A DNA stretch of 15,731 bases, taken from assembly GCA_025716815.1 (NCBI GenBank), contig JAIXMN010000098.1:1-15731 (forward strand), read 5' to 3'. The notes under the pieces are model-generated. The model saw only the letters and a list, made by a program, of their open reading frames with translations, was not told the DNA's origin and ran no database searches. This stretch comes from Dichotomocladium elegans (taxonomy: Eukaryota > Mucoromycota > Mucoromycetes > Mucorales > Lichtheimiaceae). Made by a program: the position numbers and the translations under genes. This document shows, piece by piece, positions 1-8,226 of this stretch. Position 1 is the stretch's first letter, and every line of letters starts with the position of its first letter.

Positions 1-1
1 T

Positions 2-1756
2 CATGCAAGAGGTCCACTTGTTCGAACTTTTTTGAAGACAATTGACATACAAAAGGCCAAAGACAAGCGAAAATATTTTGAAGACCGGGGAAAGAATACT
101 CTTAACGATGGCTATACAAAGCAAGAGCTCCAACAAGTCAGCGAATATTTTCTTGTGCGAAAAAATAATCCAAGTGGCTGCAGAGATCGACTATGCTTCC
201 TACTGAGCCATGCAATGCTGTGCAGAAGCCAGACTACCCTTGGCATGCAATTTGCGGATCTTTTCTCTCTCGAGATCGATAATCAAGGCGCCTCACAATG
301 TGTGGCATTGGTCGCAACAATCACGTTCGGGAAGACAAACCAGCACGGAAAAATCGAGTACGGGTCTTCAATAAGGAGCAAAGAAGTCGAGTTATGCTCA
401 GTTGGCGCACTGGCCATGTATCTTTTTTCTCGCTTCCACTTTGAAAACGAACCTTTTCCGGACTTCACCAGGCGCGAGAATTGGTACGAAACCGTCCTTT
501 TCAAGGGAGCAGATAAATCCACGCCAATAAGCTATCGAGCTCAGCACAAGGTTTACCTCGAGGCTTTCAAAACTCTGGGGATCCATACGTCCAAAGTAAC
601 ACATGCGAACAGAAAAAGTGCACTCAACATGATCGCACAAGAGAATGTCTCCGGAGATCAACAGCGGATGGTAGGACGGTGGGGAACTGATCGAATGGTC
701 GGCTGCTATGTTTCAAGTTTACCGGTCGAGGCGATGAAAAGCTTAGCTGGGTTCCCCAATCATCCTGGCAACTACTTCCTGCCTCGCGCCCTGGTGATCC
801 CGCCAAACGAGCTACAGGCGATGATCTTTCCTGAGCTCGACCAATGGAAGGAGAAGTTCGACAAGCATGACGGCTCAGTACAAGAAGATATCGCTGGACC
901 TAACTTCTTGTCGCTGCTTCGGTACCTCAGACTTGTACTTCTTCAGGTACTTAAGGCTAACGTTTTACTGCACTGCTGAAATTGCAAAAAGAGTCTAATT
1001 CGTTATATTGTATTCAATAATTGACAGGACGCCGTGTTGTTAAAGAAGAAATTCCCCGACTTCTATCTCTGGTCCTGTAACATATTCTCGCACGAGCTAT
1101 TTCAACAATTTGAAACAGAACTGCTCGCATCGCTCCAAGAAGATGAAGTCGCGCTCACTGCCTCACAAAGGCTACAAGCAGCCTTGCCGGAGCTCATTTC
1201 AAGCTTGAATGACGGCTTCGAATCCATCCACTCCTCCCTCGCAGCAATTCGATCTAACCAGGCAACCGAGTTCCGTAATATGAACCAAGGGTTTAAAGAT
1301 TTCTTTGCCCTTGGCAACGCCTGCTTCAATAACAACAGCTCAACAGCTCAATTGTCTGCCTTGACATCGATTGGTACTGGCATTAGCTCGACTCCCAGTG
1401 TCAACTTGGCGACTCCAACACCTGACAACAGTCCCCTTCAGGGTGGTATCCCCTTATACCATCTTAACCGAAGTCTTATTACCATTACAGACGTATGGCG
1501 GGAGTATGTTAATGGTATTGCTGGCGGACCTGCTGTGAGGGACTTGGAACGAATGTATGGAACCGCTTGGAGGATGGAGAGAAAGGAATCAAGGTATTAC
1601 AGCAGAAGAAAAGAGGTGTACGATATGGTGAAGAAAAAAGCAGACAGTGAACAAATATCGCACGAGGAGGCGGCAAGGCTATTGGAGGGAAAAAGAAGCC
1701 ACCTTTCCGTATCAATAGACAAGTTCAGGAAGATCGCCAAAGGATCAAACATTTAA
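2..1756 (+). CDS. Crypton-type tyrosine recombinase-like protein (Ndc10_II core + GCR1_C domain), 5' partial, two exons
   Basis: The coding sequence is join(2..946, 1028..1756), open from the window edge, so the true start lies upstream; 557 residues are visible. Residues ~5-290 resemble the Ndc10_II (CBF3 subunit domain 2) family, which derives from Crypton tyrosine recombinases. Candidate catalytic residues are all present: R75 (in MLCRSQ), H201-x-x-R204 (THANR), W227 (GRWG) and Y236 (CYVSS). Residues ~330-430 look helical, possibly a coiled coil. Residues ~462-552 match the GCR1_C DNA-binding domain (motifs TDVWREY, GGPAVRDLE, YGTAWR) and end five residues before the stop. Known for the family: Ndc10_II plus GCR1_C proteins are numerous in early-diverging fungi and include mobile Cryptons and domesticated nuclear DNA-binding proteins. 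Inferred: a DNA recombinase or a derivative of one. No terminal inverted repeats are expected of a Crypton, so its ends cannot be placed. Family call fairly sure; mobility unknown. Confidence 0.8.
947..1027 (+). other. Spliceosomal intron (81 nt, phase 0) in the Crypton-type gene
   Basis: The donor is CAG|GTACTT and the acceptor TTGACAG|GAC. A branch-like CTAAT lies at 995-999. Without splicing, exon 1 runs 11 codons into a stop at 977-979. With splicing, the frame continues as LLQ|DAVLLKKKFPDFYLW, which is what the family shows after the recombinase core. The phase is 0 on both sides. Confidence 0.8.
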
Positions 1757-1768
1757 TTATAACTAGTC

Positions 1769-1774
1769 AATAAA
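1769..1774 (+). promoter_or_regulatory. Candidate polyadenylation signal AATAAA
   Basis: An exact AATAAA begins 12 bases after the stop codon of the Crypton-type gene, in AT-rich sequence followed by T-rich stretches. This placement suits 3'-end formation, but such a hexamer is also common by chance. Confidence 0.4.
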
Positions 1775-4440
1775 TATGTGTATGCGTCCTCAATTTCAAC
1801 CTGCATATAATTCTGAACAGATGCTTTGTTTCTTTTTTTTTAAAATAGCCACAACAACTTGATGATATACAGTGTAGAATTCCATATAATAGTGGTTGAT
1901 CATTTATGTACCGCTTAGTCCATTTAATCTTTCAAGGACTTTTGTCTGTGAGCTTGCAATATGCTCCTTGGCGACAACCGATACTTTTTGCATCATTTTT
2001 AGGTAGCTTTTTGGAGTGCCGGTTCAATTTTTCTCAGAAAGGTAATTTCTTCTCAGACTCATCCTGCCTAAAAATCCCCCAGTCCTGGGTCTGAGTCCGG
2101 GCTTGCCCAAAGAAAATACCCGCACAGTATTTCTCCCTTCCCCCCAGATGACAATAATAAAGTCGCACATATTCATCGTTCTGGAAATGAGAATCTGTTT
2201 CTTTACGAAGGTGGATAGGGCCATATGGTTGGACGAGTATGAATTGCTGTGAGTCTTTGGACCGTATAAGGTCGCATGCATGCACATGCTGATAATCCCG
2301 AGTACATACTCTTTCCTAGGAAGCATCCAACCAAACTTTTCTTTTATCATATCCACCAAGCAATAATGCGGATCGATGTACGTAAAAGAAGACAAAAATA
2401 ACCATTGTTTGCTTCACAGCGTTAATTGCTGTGAAGCAATATATCGCTTTAGACCGAGCACAAATAGAGAAGTGATGGCCATCGATTACTGCACGTCTGC
2501 TTTTCAAAAGAGGCCCAGCGGTGAATAGTGGGGTAGAAAGCTACATATGGACGAGACTCTTTGCCGATTGATCGAACAATATGGATAGAGAAAATGCTAC
2601 GCAGCCAGCGATATTGCTTTAGGTTCTCGCGGTCTAGGAGAAAGGAAGGAGAACACCCAGGACCCTGAAATGGCTCGTGTTGAGGAACACCTTGCTACTG
2701 CTGCTGCTGCTTTTGAATAGTACTGGCGTGAAACGCTTCCTCCTTAATTCATTCTTCTGTGCATCGCCCGTTCTTGACATCTTTCGATGCGATATGCACC
2801 GCCCACTCCAAACCTCTGGTCTCTCGGCAGAGGGGCGCTGCCTCAACGTCGATTGTGGAACCGGGGGATATGGCAACTTTGCCTGAACATGCTTCCCATA
2901 TTCGCAGTGGGACTCGCATGGATGGCCCTGGTGCCAGACAGGTTTTCGGCGAGCATCTGTTGGAGCTATCAGGCGTCTATGCGTATTAGTGTCAGCTTTG
3001 TAGTATCTCATCACGCAAAACCTATAGAAACCATACTGTCGCATAGATGATTACGGATTGAAGGATCCATAACACCGCGTTCTACCCCGATCCATTTCCT
3101 CAGTCTTTTCCCCTTTATCTTTCTTCCACTGGATTTTTATGAGGTTTTACCGACGTGAGGTGGTCTAAAAGGAACAAGGAAACAGAGTTTACACACACGA
3201 CCACCTTATCTGTAATAGTGCCACTATCTCCGAGTACTCGCGCCAAGACGGAGTATCCAGTTGGCCTAATTAGGATCTCTTCCGTAAATCATATAAATAG
3301 TAGATAATGTGTAGCGATGGAGGATCTAATTCCGATTTCATTTGAATAAAAATACATCCACGAGTCTCATCGTATTCTCACTGTCCAGCTAAAATAACAA
3401 CTAAAACACCACAGGAATCAAATGAGAAAGGGCAATCGCGCTTTAATCATTACGTATAAGAAATGCAAATGAGGTCAGGTAAGGAAAAGGATGAAATCTT
3501 TCAAGGTGAAGTTCTTTCTCGCACTATCTACACATGGTCATCTTACATTCGTTTGTATCCGCTATGCTGGTTGCATTTCATACAGCAAAAGTCATAGTCT
3601 ACAGCTTGCACCAGAGCATCAAAGATGCTAAAAGATACGGGTCGGTGTATTGATAGTTGCATCGCAGCGGAAATTGTGGATACTGATTGTTCTAGAGGGC
3701 AATGGGCTGGATGAATGCGTGTGTCAAGGTGTTGCACTGCTATGTGGCAGTAATTAGAAGGTCCATATTTCGAAGTGACGCCCCAATCGTGTAGTTTCGT
3801 GAACCGTTGGGGATAATCAGATTACTGTGCACGTGGACGAATACCGTAAGCTGGGACTATTCATAACAGACCAGGAAATGGGCACCAATGCATTGTCATA
3901 TCATCGAACGCGACCGCATACAATAACAGGACACATATAACTCTTCTGCGGGAGTGGACAGCCATCGCTTAACGTTTGAGGGTTGCCACATTCGGGTGGA
4001 ATGCGAACATGGGAGGGTTTTTGCGTTAAAGACGGCAGAGACCGAAACAGCCGTGCAGATGGACGTCGTCACCCTTGATCCGATGGGCAAATTCAGCTTA
4101 TTGCATCGTTGGCTGTTATGGTTATTCGATCATCGTATTGATGCCCTTGCGGAGATAGCTTGGACTTTCCGTACAGGAAAGGGTTTGGGGCTTCTGCTGT
4201 CGTGTCAGGTTCATGCGTGATGTGCTTTGTTTTATCGACGGGCAGATAGCTTAGTTCCGTCGTAGATCGTATATCCCTGGTTCTTGCCTTTGGTTTTTCT
4301 TCGATTCTTGTCACTCTTGGTATTCTTCGTTGATATTTGCTCCTTTCCTTCCTTTGTTGCACATTGGACTTGTCTTTCTTCTCCTCTCTGGTATTTCTAT
4401 TCTTCTTTTTTCGTTCTTGCTTTTCTTCTTTGGCTATCAG
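1775..4440. other. Gene-poor stretch, no supported gene
   Basis: No frame here carries a protein I recognise. The longest open stretches are a 123-codon one on the minus strand at 2024-2395 and three overlapping short ones on the plus strand at 2677-3050. One of the latter (2787-3050) contains a hydrophobic run faintly like a major-facilitator membrane segment, too short and isolated to call. A short CTG run sits at about 2697-2711. No tRNA-like B box or rRNA sequence was seen. Towards 4290 the plus strand becomes pyrimidine-rich and grades into the microsatellite. Confidence 0.5.
2409..2439. repeat. Perfect 12-bp inverted repeat (hairpin)
   Basis: TTGCTTCACAGC (2409-2420) is followed by the 7-base spacer GTTAATT and then its exact reverse complement GCTGTGAAGCAA (2428-2439). 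There is no T-run afterwards and no adjacent gene, so it is not a bacterial-type terminator. It could be the remnant of a small inverted-repeat element or a transcript hairpin. Confidence 0.75.
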
Positions 4441-4442
4441 AA

Positions 4443-4683
4443 TTACTTTGCTTTTTCTTTCTTTTTTTCTTCTTCTTTTTTTCTTCTTCTTTTTTTCTTC
4501 TTCTTTTTCTTCTTCTTTTTTTCTTTTTCTTTTTCTCTTTCTCTTTCTCTTTTCTTTTTGTTCTTGTTTTTTCTTTTTTCTTTTCTTTTTCTTCTTCTGG
4601 TTGTTGTTCTCTTTCTCTTTCTTCTTTCTCTTTCTTCTTTCTCTTTCTCTTTCTTCTTTCTCTTTCTCTTTTCTTTCTCTTTC

Positions 4684-4721
<38 letters not shown>

Positions 4722-5020
4722 CTTTCTCTTTCTCTTTCTTCTTTCTTTTCTTTCTTTCTCTTGTTTTTTCTTTTTCTTTCTCTTTCTTGTTCTTCTCTTG
4801 TTCTTTTCTTTTTCTTTTCTTGTTCTTTTCTTTTCTTGTTCTTGTTCTTTTTCTTTTTCTTTTTCTTTTTCTTTTTCTTGTTCTTTTCTTGTTCTTTTTT
4901 CTTGTTCTTTTCTTGTTCTTGTTTTTCTTTTCTTGCTCTTGCTCTGTCTGCTCTAGCTTCTAGCTCTAGCTCTAGCTCTTGTCTTGTCTTGTCTTTCTTG
5001 TTCTGCTCTTGCTTTAGTCT
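4443..5020. repeat. Polypyrimidine/polypurine microsatellite (CTTT / CTCTTT / CTTTTT)
   Basis: The plus strand is almost only C and T for about 500 bases, in shifting short units. Pure pyrimidine runs cover 4451-4559 and 4607-4762 (156 bases); from 4763 rare G residues appear in TTCTTG units, and the tail (about 4950-5015) becomes GCTCTA and CTTGT units. Because stop codons on either strand need a purine/pyrimidine mix, long frames stay open here: Phe/Ser/Leu-only proteins on plus, Lys/Glu/Arg-only proteins on minus. These are composition artefacts. Mirror-like homopurine tracts of this length can in principle form triplex DNA, which is inference. Confidence 0.9.
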
Positions 5021-5557
5021 AGTGACGATGTTTTTGCACGTTGCGGGCCGTTTCATTTGGAGTAGCGCCTAGGCAATGGTTTCATACTCTTGATTGGTAA
5101 CGCATCAGGCAAATCGATAACGAAGATGATCTCCTCGGCGAAGGGGGTTTAGTGGGTGTATTTTTCCCCAAGGATTGTCGCCGAACGTATATGAACCGCA
5201 CATTTCGAAGGACATCGCGACAGCTGTACGCTGTCGAATATGCCGGGGTTTTGATGATGGAGGTTTGTCGCCGACCTTTGGGCCACATTTATCTTTGCAC
5301 GAAGCACCGCCATTTCTTAATCGAGAATGGAAACTTGCACTGAGCATGGCATCACCAGATATGAGCTGTAGGTATTGCTGAAAGAGCGTACGCGTATACA
5401 ACCCCTTATTTCCGCCGAAGTTGATAGTTGCTCCCCTCATTGTTGGACGTCTTCATTCGTAGGACAACAACGCCGTAAAACAATACGTTTGTATCCCCGG
5501 ACACTCCGATACGCGAGAATATAAACTCGCTGCCTTCGTCCAGAACTGCGTTACACG
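5021..5557. other. Unassigned stretch between microsatellite and inverted duplication
   Basis: No recognisable gene. Two minus-strand frames are open for 78 codons (5406-5642) and, from an ATG, 111 codons (5105-5440). They overlap in different frames and neither shows a known motif. A small inverted repeat (CGACAG/CTGTCG, about 5217-5235) is present. It might contain exons of the GC-richer island to the right, but no convincing splice pair links them. Confidence 0.4.
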
Positions 5558-5666
5558 CAGGGTAGGTCACGGGCCGCCTACCAGGTGGACAGAAGGGGGA
5601 GGTGATGGAGAGGGAGAAGAGGGACATCGGGATCGCCCACACGGAAAGCCATCGAGGGACGGTTTA

Positions 5667-5842
5667 GACGACTTCTTCTGCAGCTCCTATGATTTCTCAG
5701 CAACCTCCGAGCCCGCAACGCTTGGCTAACCCCCGCAAACCAACAACAGGCATACACACGCACGCCCAGGGCTACTCTGCTCAAGTGCTACGGATTGCTA
5801 CGAACCTTGATAAAGTAAGTTATGTCTTATCTTCATGAACAC
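5667..5842 (+). repeat. Left arm of a diverged inverted duplication (plus-oriented copy of a minus-strand exon)
   Basis: Read on plus, this stretch aligns over its whole length with the minus strand of 6169-6351. Shared landmarks are CTTCTTCTGCAGCTCCTATG versus CTTCTTTTGTAGCTCCTATG, and the run CTTGATAAAGTAAGTTATGT, identical in both. Similarity stops just after CATGAACAC. The copy keeps a splice-like acceptor (TTTCTCAG, ending at 5700) and the donor AAA|GTAAGT (exon end 5814), with an open frame between that ends in NLDK. No downstream exon follows it, so it appears to be a truncated copy. Confidence 0.7.
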
Positions 5843-7470
5843 ATCTGGTGTACGTGTGTGGCTCTTTAAATGATGTGTCTGTTTTCTGAAATGGAAGTCC
5901 ATGATATAAAAATACCTGGTATGCGCTTAAGAGCGCAACACCAGGCATTTGATGAGGAGACCTTTCATCCGGATAAAGTTAGTTAGTAAATAGATTTTCA
6001 TGGCGCAGACTGTAGAAAGGGAAAATATGCACTTACAGTAAAACAGTCGTTGTTGATGATGGGAAACAGACTTTTTTCCATGGTGCCGCATTGGTCACCA
6101 AATGCTCTCTCAATTTTGAGCGTATTTCTTGCCTTGTAGGCTGCCAAAAGAAAAAGGTACACTTCTCGGTGTTCATGGAGATAAGACATAACTTACTTTA
6201 TCAAGATTCGAAGCAATCTCCGTTAGAATCGAGCAGAGATAGCCCCAGACGGGCAGTGTGCAAGCCTGCTGCCGATCTGCGGAGGCGTCGCCAAAGCGCT
6301 GCAAACTCGAAGGCCGCTGATACTTTCATAGGAGCTACAAAAGAAGCCATCCTCCCCGGCCCAAGATGACTCCCGTGGGGTTCACCCTCCGTCCCATGAA
6401 CTTGTCTCCCTGCTCCTCGGGGCGGGGGCGGGGGGAGGGGGAAGGGGGAAACGTCGCCGAAATGGCCTATGAAAGCAAAAATAGTCAGTCTTTGTTGATT
6501 TAACTAGAGCCAACACTTACCCGAAGGCCAAAACCACATCTGCTCATGGCGCGACGGCCACAAAGGGCGTCGCACCACCTTCATCACCACGTCCCCATCA
6601 CGCAGCATATACGGAATGCCGAAGCACTTCCGCATTGCTGGCGTGAGAGGGGGACGGGGATGGCGCAGCGCCTGCAGCGCCGGCACACGTACTGACGGCG
6701 GGGGGTGGGCGGAACACGCCGGCCAGACGCAGGGTGGGACGACGAGGCCGGAGCCAAGTCAATCTCCACGCGCTTGCGGAGCTGGCCACGAACGCGGCGT
6801 GGGGGAAGTGGAGGATGCGGATACGGCGCATAGCGAGGTGTGTGGCCCGATGCCGTGATGCACCTACGCTATGGCCGGGGGAAGAGGAGGAGAAAGGAGC
6901 GGCGGGCGCATGGCTTGAAGCCAGAGGCGCTGTTGCTGTTGGCGCTGTTGCTGCTGATGCTGCTGGTACTGCTGCTGTAACTGCTGCAAGTACAGCGCAT
7001 CGCTCCTTCTCGTCGTTCTGCTGCTGGCATGAGCGCACGGCCAGCAGCGCCTGCTTTGTAAGGTCCAAAGCGACGTTGAGCACGACCGGAGTGACGCGCT
7101 GGCAAAGCGGACCACGCGATCCGCCTGCGCCCCGGGAAGACAAGGATGATCCCAAGCAGATCTCCGAAGAGACGCTTGTGGATACATCCGAGTCATACCC
7201 GGATGCGACAGGCAGTGCGGGTCGCGATTCCAGCATCGCCAGCACCGCGTCGATGCCCGTTGCCGCATTGGCCTCCCGTATGTGAGGCGGCGACGACGGA
7301 GACTGCAGCGAACAGACGCCTGAGGGATGCTGTAGGCATTGCCCTCAACCACCTCGCGCGGAGGTTTTCCGGCCGGAGCACGGAGAAGAGATCGCTGTTG
7401 CTGTTGCTGTTGCTGTTGCTGATGGTGAATACATCTTTGGCAAGAAGAAAAGGGAGGTGTGAGATGGGTC
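5820..7470 (-). CDS. Unrecognised glutamine-rich, multi-exon minus-strand gene; model incomplete and frame broken
   Basis: I do not recognise the product. From the 5' side: a CAG/CAA run (7421-7394) encodes about nine Gln. The next open segment (about 7300-7020) includes GIDAVLAMLESRP, SGYDSDVSTSVSS and VVLNVALDLTKQALLAV. A second Gln-rich block with Tyr/His/Arg interruptions lies at about 6999-6925 in another frame. Then comes a segment with MRKCFGIPYMLRDGD up to a donor at 6521. Introns at 6467-6520, 6141-6196 and about 5962-6036 have good borders. Spliced, the last exons read NLDK|PTRQEIRSKLREH, then VLL|SPHQMPGV, to a TAA at 5820-5822, which falls inside the opposite arm of the inverted duplication. 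The Gln blocks suggest a regulatory protein (inference). At least two frame changes between 7350 and 6900 have no splice sites, so it is a pseudogene or carries sequence errors. Start codon not determined. Confidence 0.4.
5962..6036 (-). other. Possible last intron (75 nt) on the minus strand
   Basis: Donor TACT|GTAAGTGC (exon end 6037), a strong branch motif CTAACTAAC, and acceptor GATGAAAG| with the exon resuming at 5961. This joins VLL to SPHQMPGV and keeps the frame open for 46 further codons. An alternative acceptor at TTTCTACAG would give only 27 nt, short for a fungal intron. Confidence 0.4.
6141..6196 (-). other. Probable intron (56 nt) on the minus strand
   Basis: Donor AAA|GTAAGT (exon end 6197) and acceptor CTTTTTCTTTTGGCAG|CC (exon resumes at 6140). 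Joining in phase 0 gives NLDK|PTRQEIRSKLREH with an open frame across the next 104-base exon. The donor and the first bases of the intron are duplicated in the plus-strand arm. Confidence 0.65.
6169..6351 (-). repeat. Right arm of the diverged inverted duplication (minus-oriented copy)
   Basis: This is the partner of 5667-5842, separated from it by a 326-base spacer. On the minus strand it holds an exon of the Q-rich gene: an acceptor-like TATCAG, an open frame ending in IASNLDK, and the donor AAA|GTAAGT with the exon end at 6197. Unlike the left arm it is followed by an intron acceptor and a further coding exon, so this arm looks like the parental or more complete copy. Confidence 0.7.
6419..6448 (+). 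other. G-quadruplex-forming motif on the plus strand
   Basis: Five G-runs of four to six, separated by one or two bases (GG/GGCGGGGGCG then GGGGGAGGGG then GAAGGGGG), fit the usual G4 pattern with room to spare. On the minus strand this lies at the start of an exon of the Q-rich gene and would encode Pro/Ser- or Pro/Arg-rich sequence. Confidence 0.6.
6467..6520 (-). other. Probable intron (54 nt) on the minus strand
   Basis: Minus-strand donor CGG|GTAAGTG (exon end 6521), branch-like CTGAC, T-rich stretch, then acceptor GCTTTCATAG| with the exon resuming at 6466. The intron is AT-rich against GC-rich flanks, as expected for a real fungal intron. Confidence 0.6.
6925..6999. repeat. Imperfect CAG/CTG trinucleotide repeat (Gln-coding on minus)
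   Basis: The plus strand shows GCTGTT and GCTGCT units with single changes. In one minus frame it reads as Gln runs interrupted by Leu, Tyr, His and Arg (QQLQQQYQQHQQQQRQQQQR). Mixed CAG/CAA codons argue for protein-level selection rather than recent slippage. Confidence 0.6.
7394..7421. repeat. Hexanucleotide (GCTGTT)n repeat, Gln-coding on minus
   Basis: Four to five near-perfect GCTGTT units. In the minus-strand frame shared with 7352-6864 it encodes about nine Gln after Ile-His-His. In an adjacent frame that starts at an ATG (7433-7431) it encodes Ala-Thr repeats, so the true N-terminus cannot be fixed by reading alone. Confidence 0.6.
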
Positions 7471-7531
7471 GTTTAATCTATGCCTTTCCATTTTAGCATG
7501 TGAACTAAGAAAAAAAAGTCACTACAAAAAT

Positions 7532-7749
7532 TATAATCTTGCATCAAAGCCTTAGAGCTCAATGTAATCATTTTTCATTACTTCACCTCATTTTGTGTAA
7601 AACAGCCTCTTGCGATTCTTCTCGAACTAACTACGTCTGATTTGACCCATTTTCGGCAAACGGCGAGGTTATCGTCAAGGATGTCTTGTAGTCAGAGAGT
7701 CCCAAGGGGTTACCCTAGTTCGATGGCTCTAGCAAATCAGATCCTTTCG
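7532..7749. repeat. Direct repeat, copy 1 (~218 bp)
   Basis: It begins TATAATCTT and runs to ATCCTTTCG. It aligns with 7802-8021 at high identity with a few substitutions and small indels. The central part, around ATTCTTCTCGAACTAACTAC and AACGGCGAGGTTATCGTCAA, is nearly identical in both. There are stops in every frame and no recognisable motif, so it is non-coding. Confidence 0.85.
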
Positions 7750-7775
7750 AAAGATAACGCCGATAATTTACGTAA

Positions 7776-7797
7776 CCTCTTTGACGGTCGAAAGAGG
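7776..7797. repeat. Short hairpin between the direct repeats
   Basis: CCTCTTT and AAAGAGG pair perfectly around an 8-base loop whose bases could extend the stem with one bulge. It sits in the 52-base spacer separating the two direct copies, next to the palindrome CTTTCGAAAG (7744-7753). Confidence 0.5.
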
Positions 7798-7801
7798 ATC
7801 A

Positions 7802-8021
7802 TATAATCTTTCATCAAGACTTAGAGCTCCAATGTAGCCATTTTTCATTACTTCACCTCATTTTTGTAAAACAGCTTCTTGCGATTCTTCTCGAACTAAC
7901 TACGTCTGATTTGACCCAGTTTTCGGCAAACGGCGAGGTTATCGTCAAGGATGTGCTGTCGTCAGCGACGTCCCAAGCGGTCACCCCTAGTTCAGTGGCT
8001 CTAGAGAATTGAATTCTTTGG
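7802..8021. repeat. Direct repeat, copy 2 (~220 bp)
   Basis: Second copy of 7532-7749, offset by exactly 270 bases at its left end. Divergence is clustered at the right end (GTGCTGTCGTCAGCGACGTC against GTCTTGTAGTCAGAGAGTC), while the middle is conserved. Neither copy continues beyond the shared CTAG...CTTT end. Confidence 0.85.
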
Positions 8022-8052
8022 CAACTCTGCGCTGATCAACCATCTAATAGAC

Positions 8053-8226
8053 ATGGCAAACGGGATAAGCAATAACAAAGAATCATCGTTGACGGCTGCG
8101 CATGGTTACTCCGCTTGTGGCCGTTTTCACTTCGTATTTCTTTGTTTCGTACTCGTTCTCGCGCATACAAAACCGGTAACAGTCGATGAGGCGTTAAATA
8201 TCAAGATCGACCGAGAAAGATCATAG
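8053..8226 (+). CDS. Possible small protein with one hydrophobic segment (57 aa)
   Basis: An ATG-to-TAG frame encodes 57 residues starting MANGISNN. It has a polar N-terminus, a hydrophobic stretch at residues ~28-38 (FVFLCFVLVLA) and a charged tail (KIDRERS). It starts 31 bases after the second direct repeat. No family is recognised and a frame of this length arises easily by chance. Only the balanced residue use and single membrane-like segment make it worth listing. Confidence 0.2.
   Translation: MANGISNNKESSLTAAHGYSACGRFHFVFLCFVLVLAHTKPVTVDEALNIKIDRERS

Noticed and set aside
2024..2395. 123-codon minus-strand frame left of the hairpin
   Set aside because: Residue use is plausible, but there are no recognised motif, partner exon or regulatory context, so chance cannot be excluded.
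2787..3050. Plus-strand frame faintly like a membrane transporter segment
   Set aside because: Only one short hydrophobic run resembles such proteins, and the two other overlapping frames are equally open.
4284..5072. Long plus-strand frames of up to 262 codons and a 219-codon ATG-started minus-strand frame (4397-5056)
   Set aside because: They consist almost only of Phe/Ser/Leu/Cys (plus) or Lys/Glu/Arg (minus), all generated by the polypyrimidine microsatellite, which has no stops in several frames at once.
5105..5642. Two minus-strand frames (111 and 78 codons) as an extra gene
   Set aside because: They overlap in different frames, lack motifs, and no splice pair joins them into one product.
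6010..6036. 27-nt intron (GTAAGTGC to TTTCTACAG) on the minus strand
   Set aside because: Too short compared with the other introns here (54-81 nt). The 75-nt alternative has a strong CTAAC branch motif and keeps the frame open longer.
6734..7285. A 183-codon plus-strand ORF opposite the Q-rich gene
   Set aside because: It is Ala/Arg/Trp-rich as expected of antisense to CAG-rich coding sequence, and the good intron borders nearby are on the minus strand. It is kept only as an alternative.
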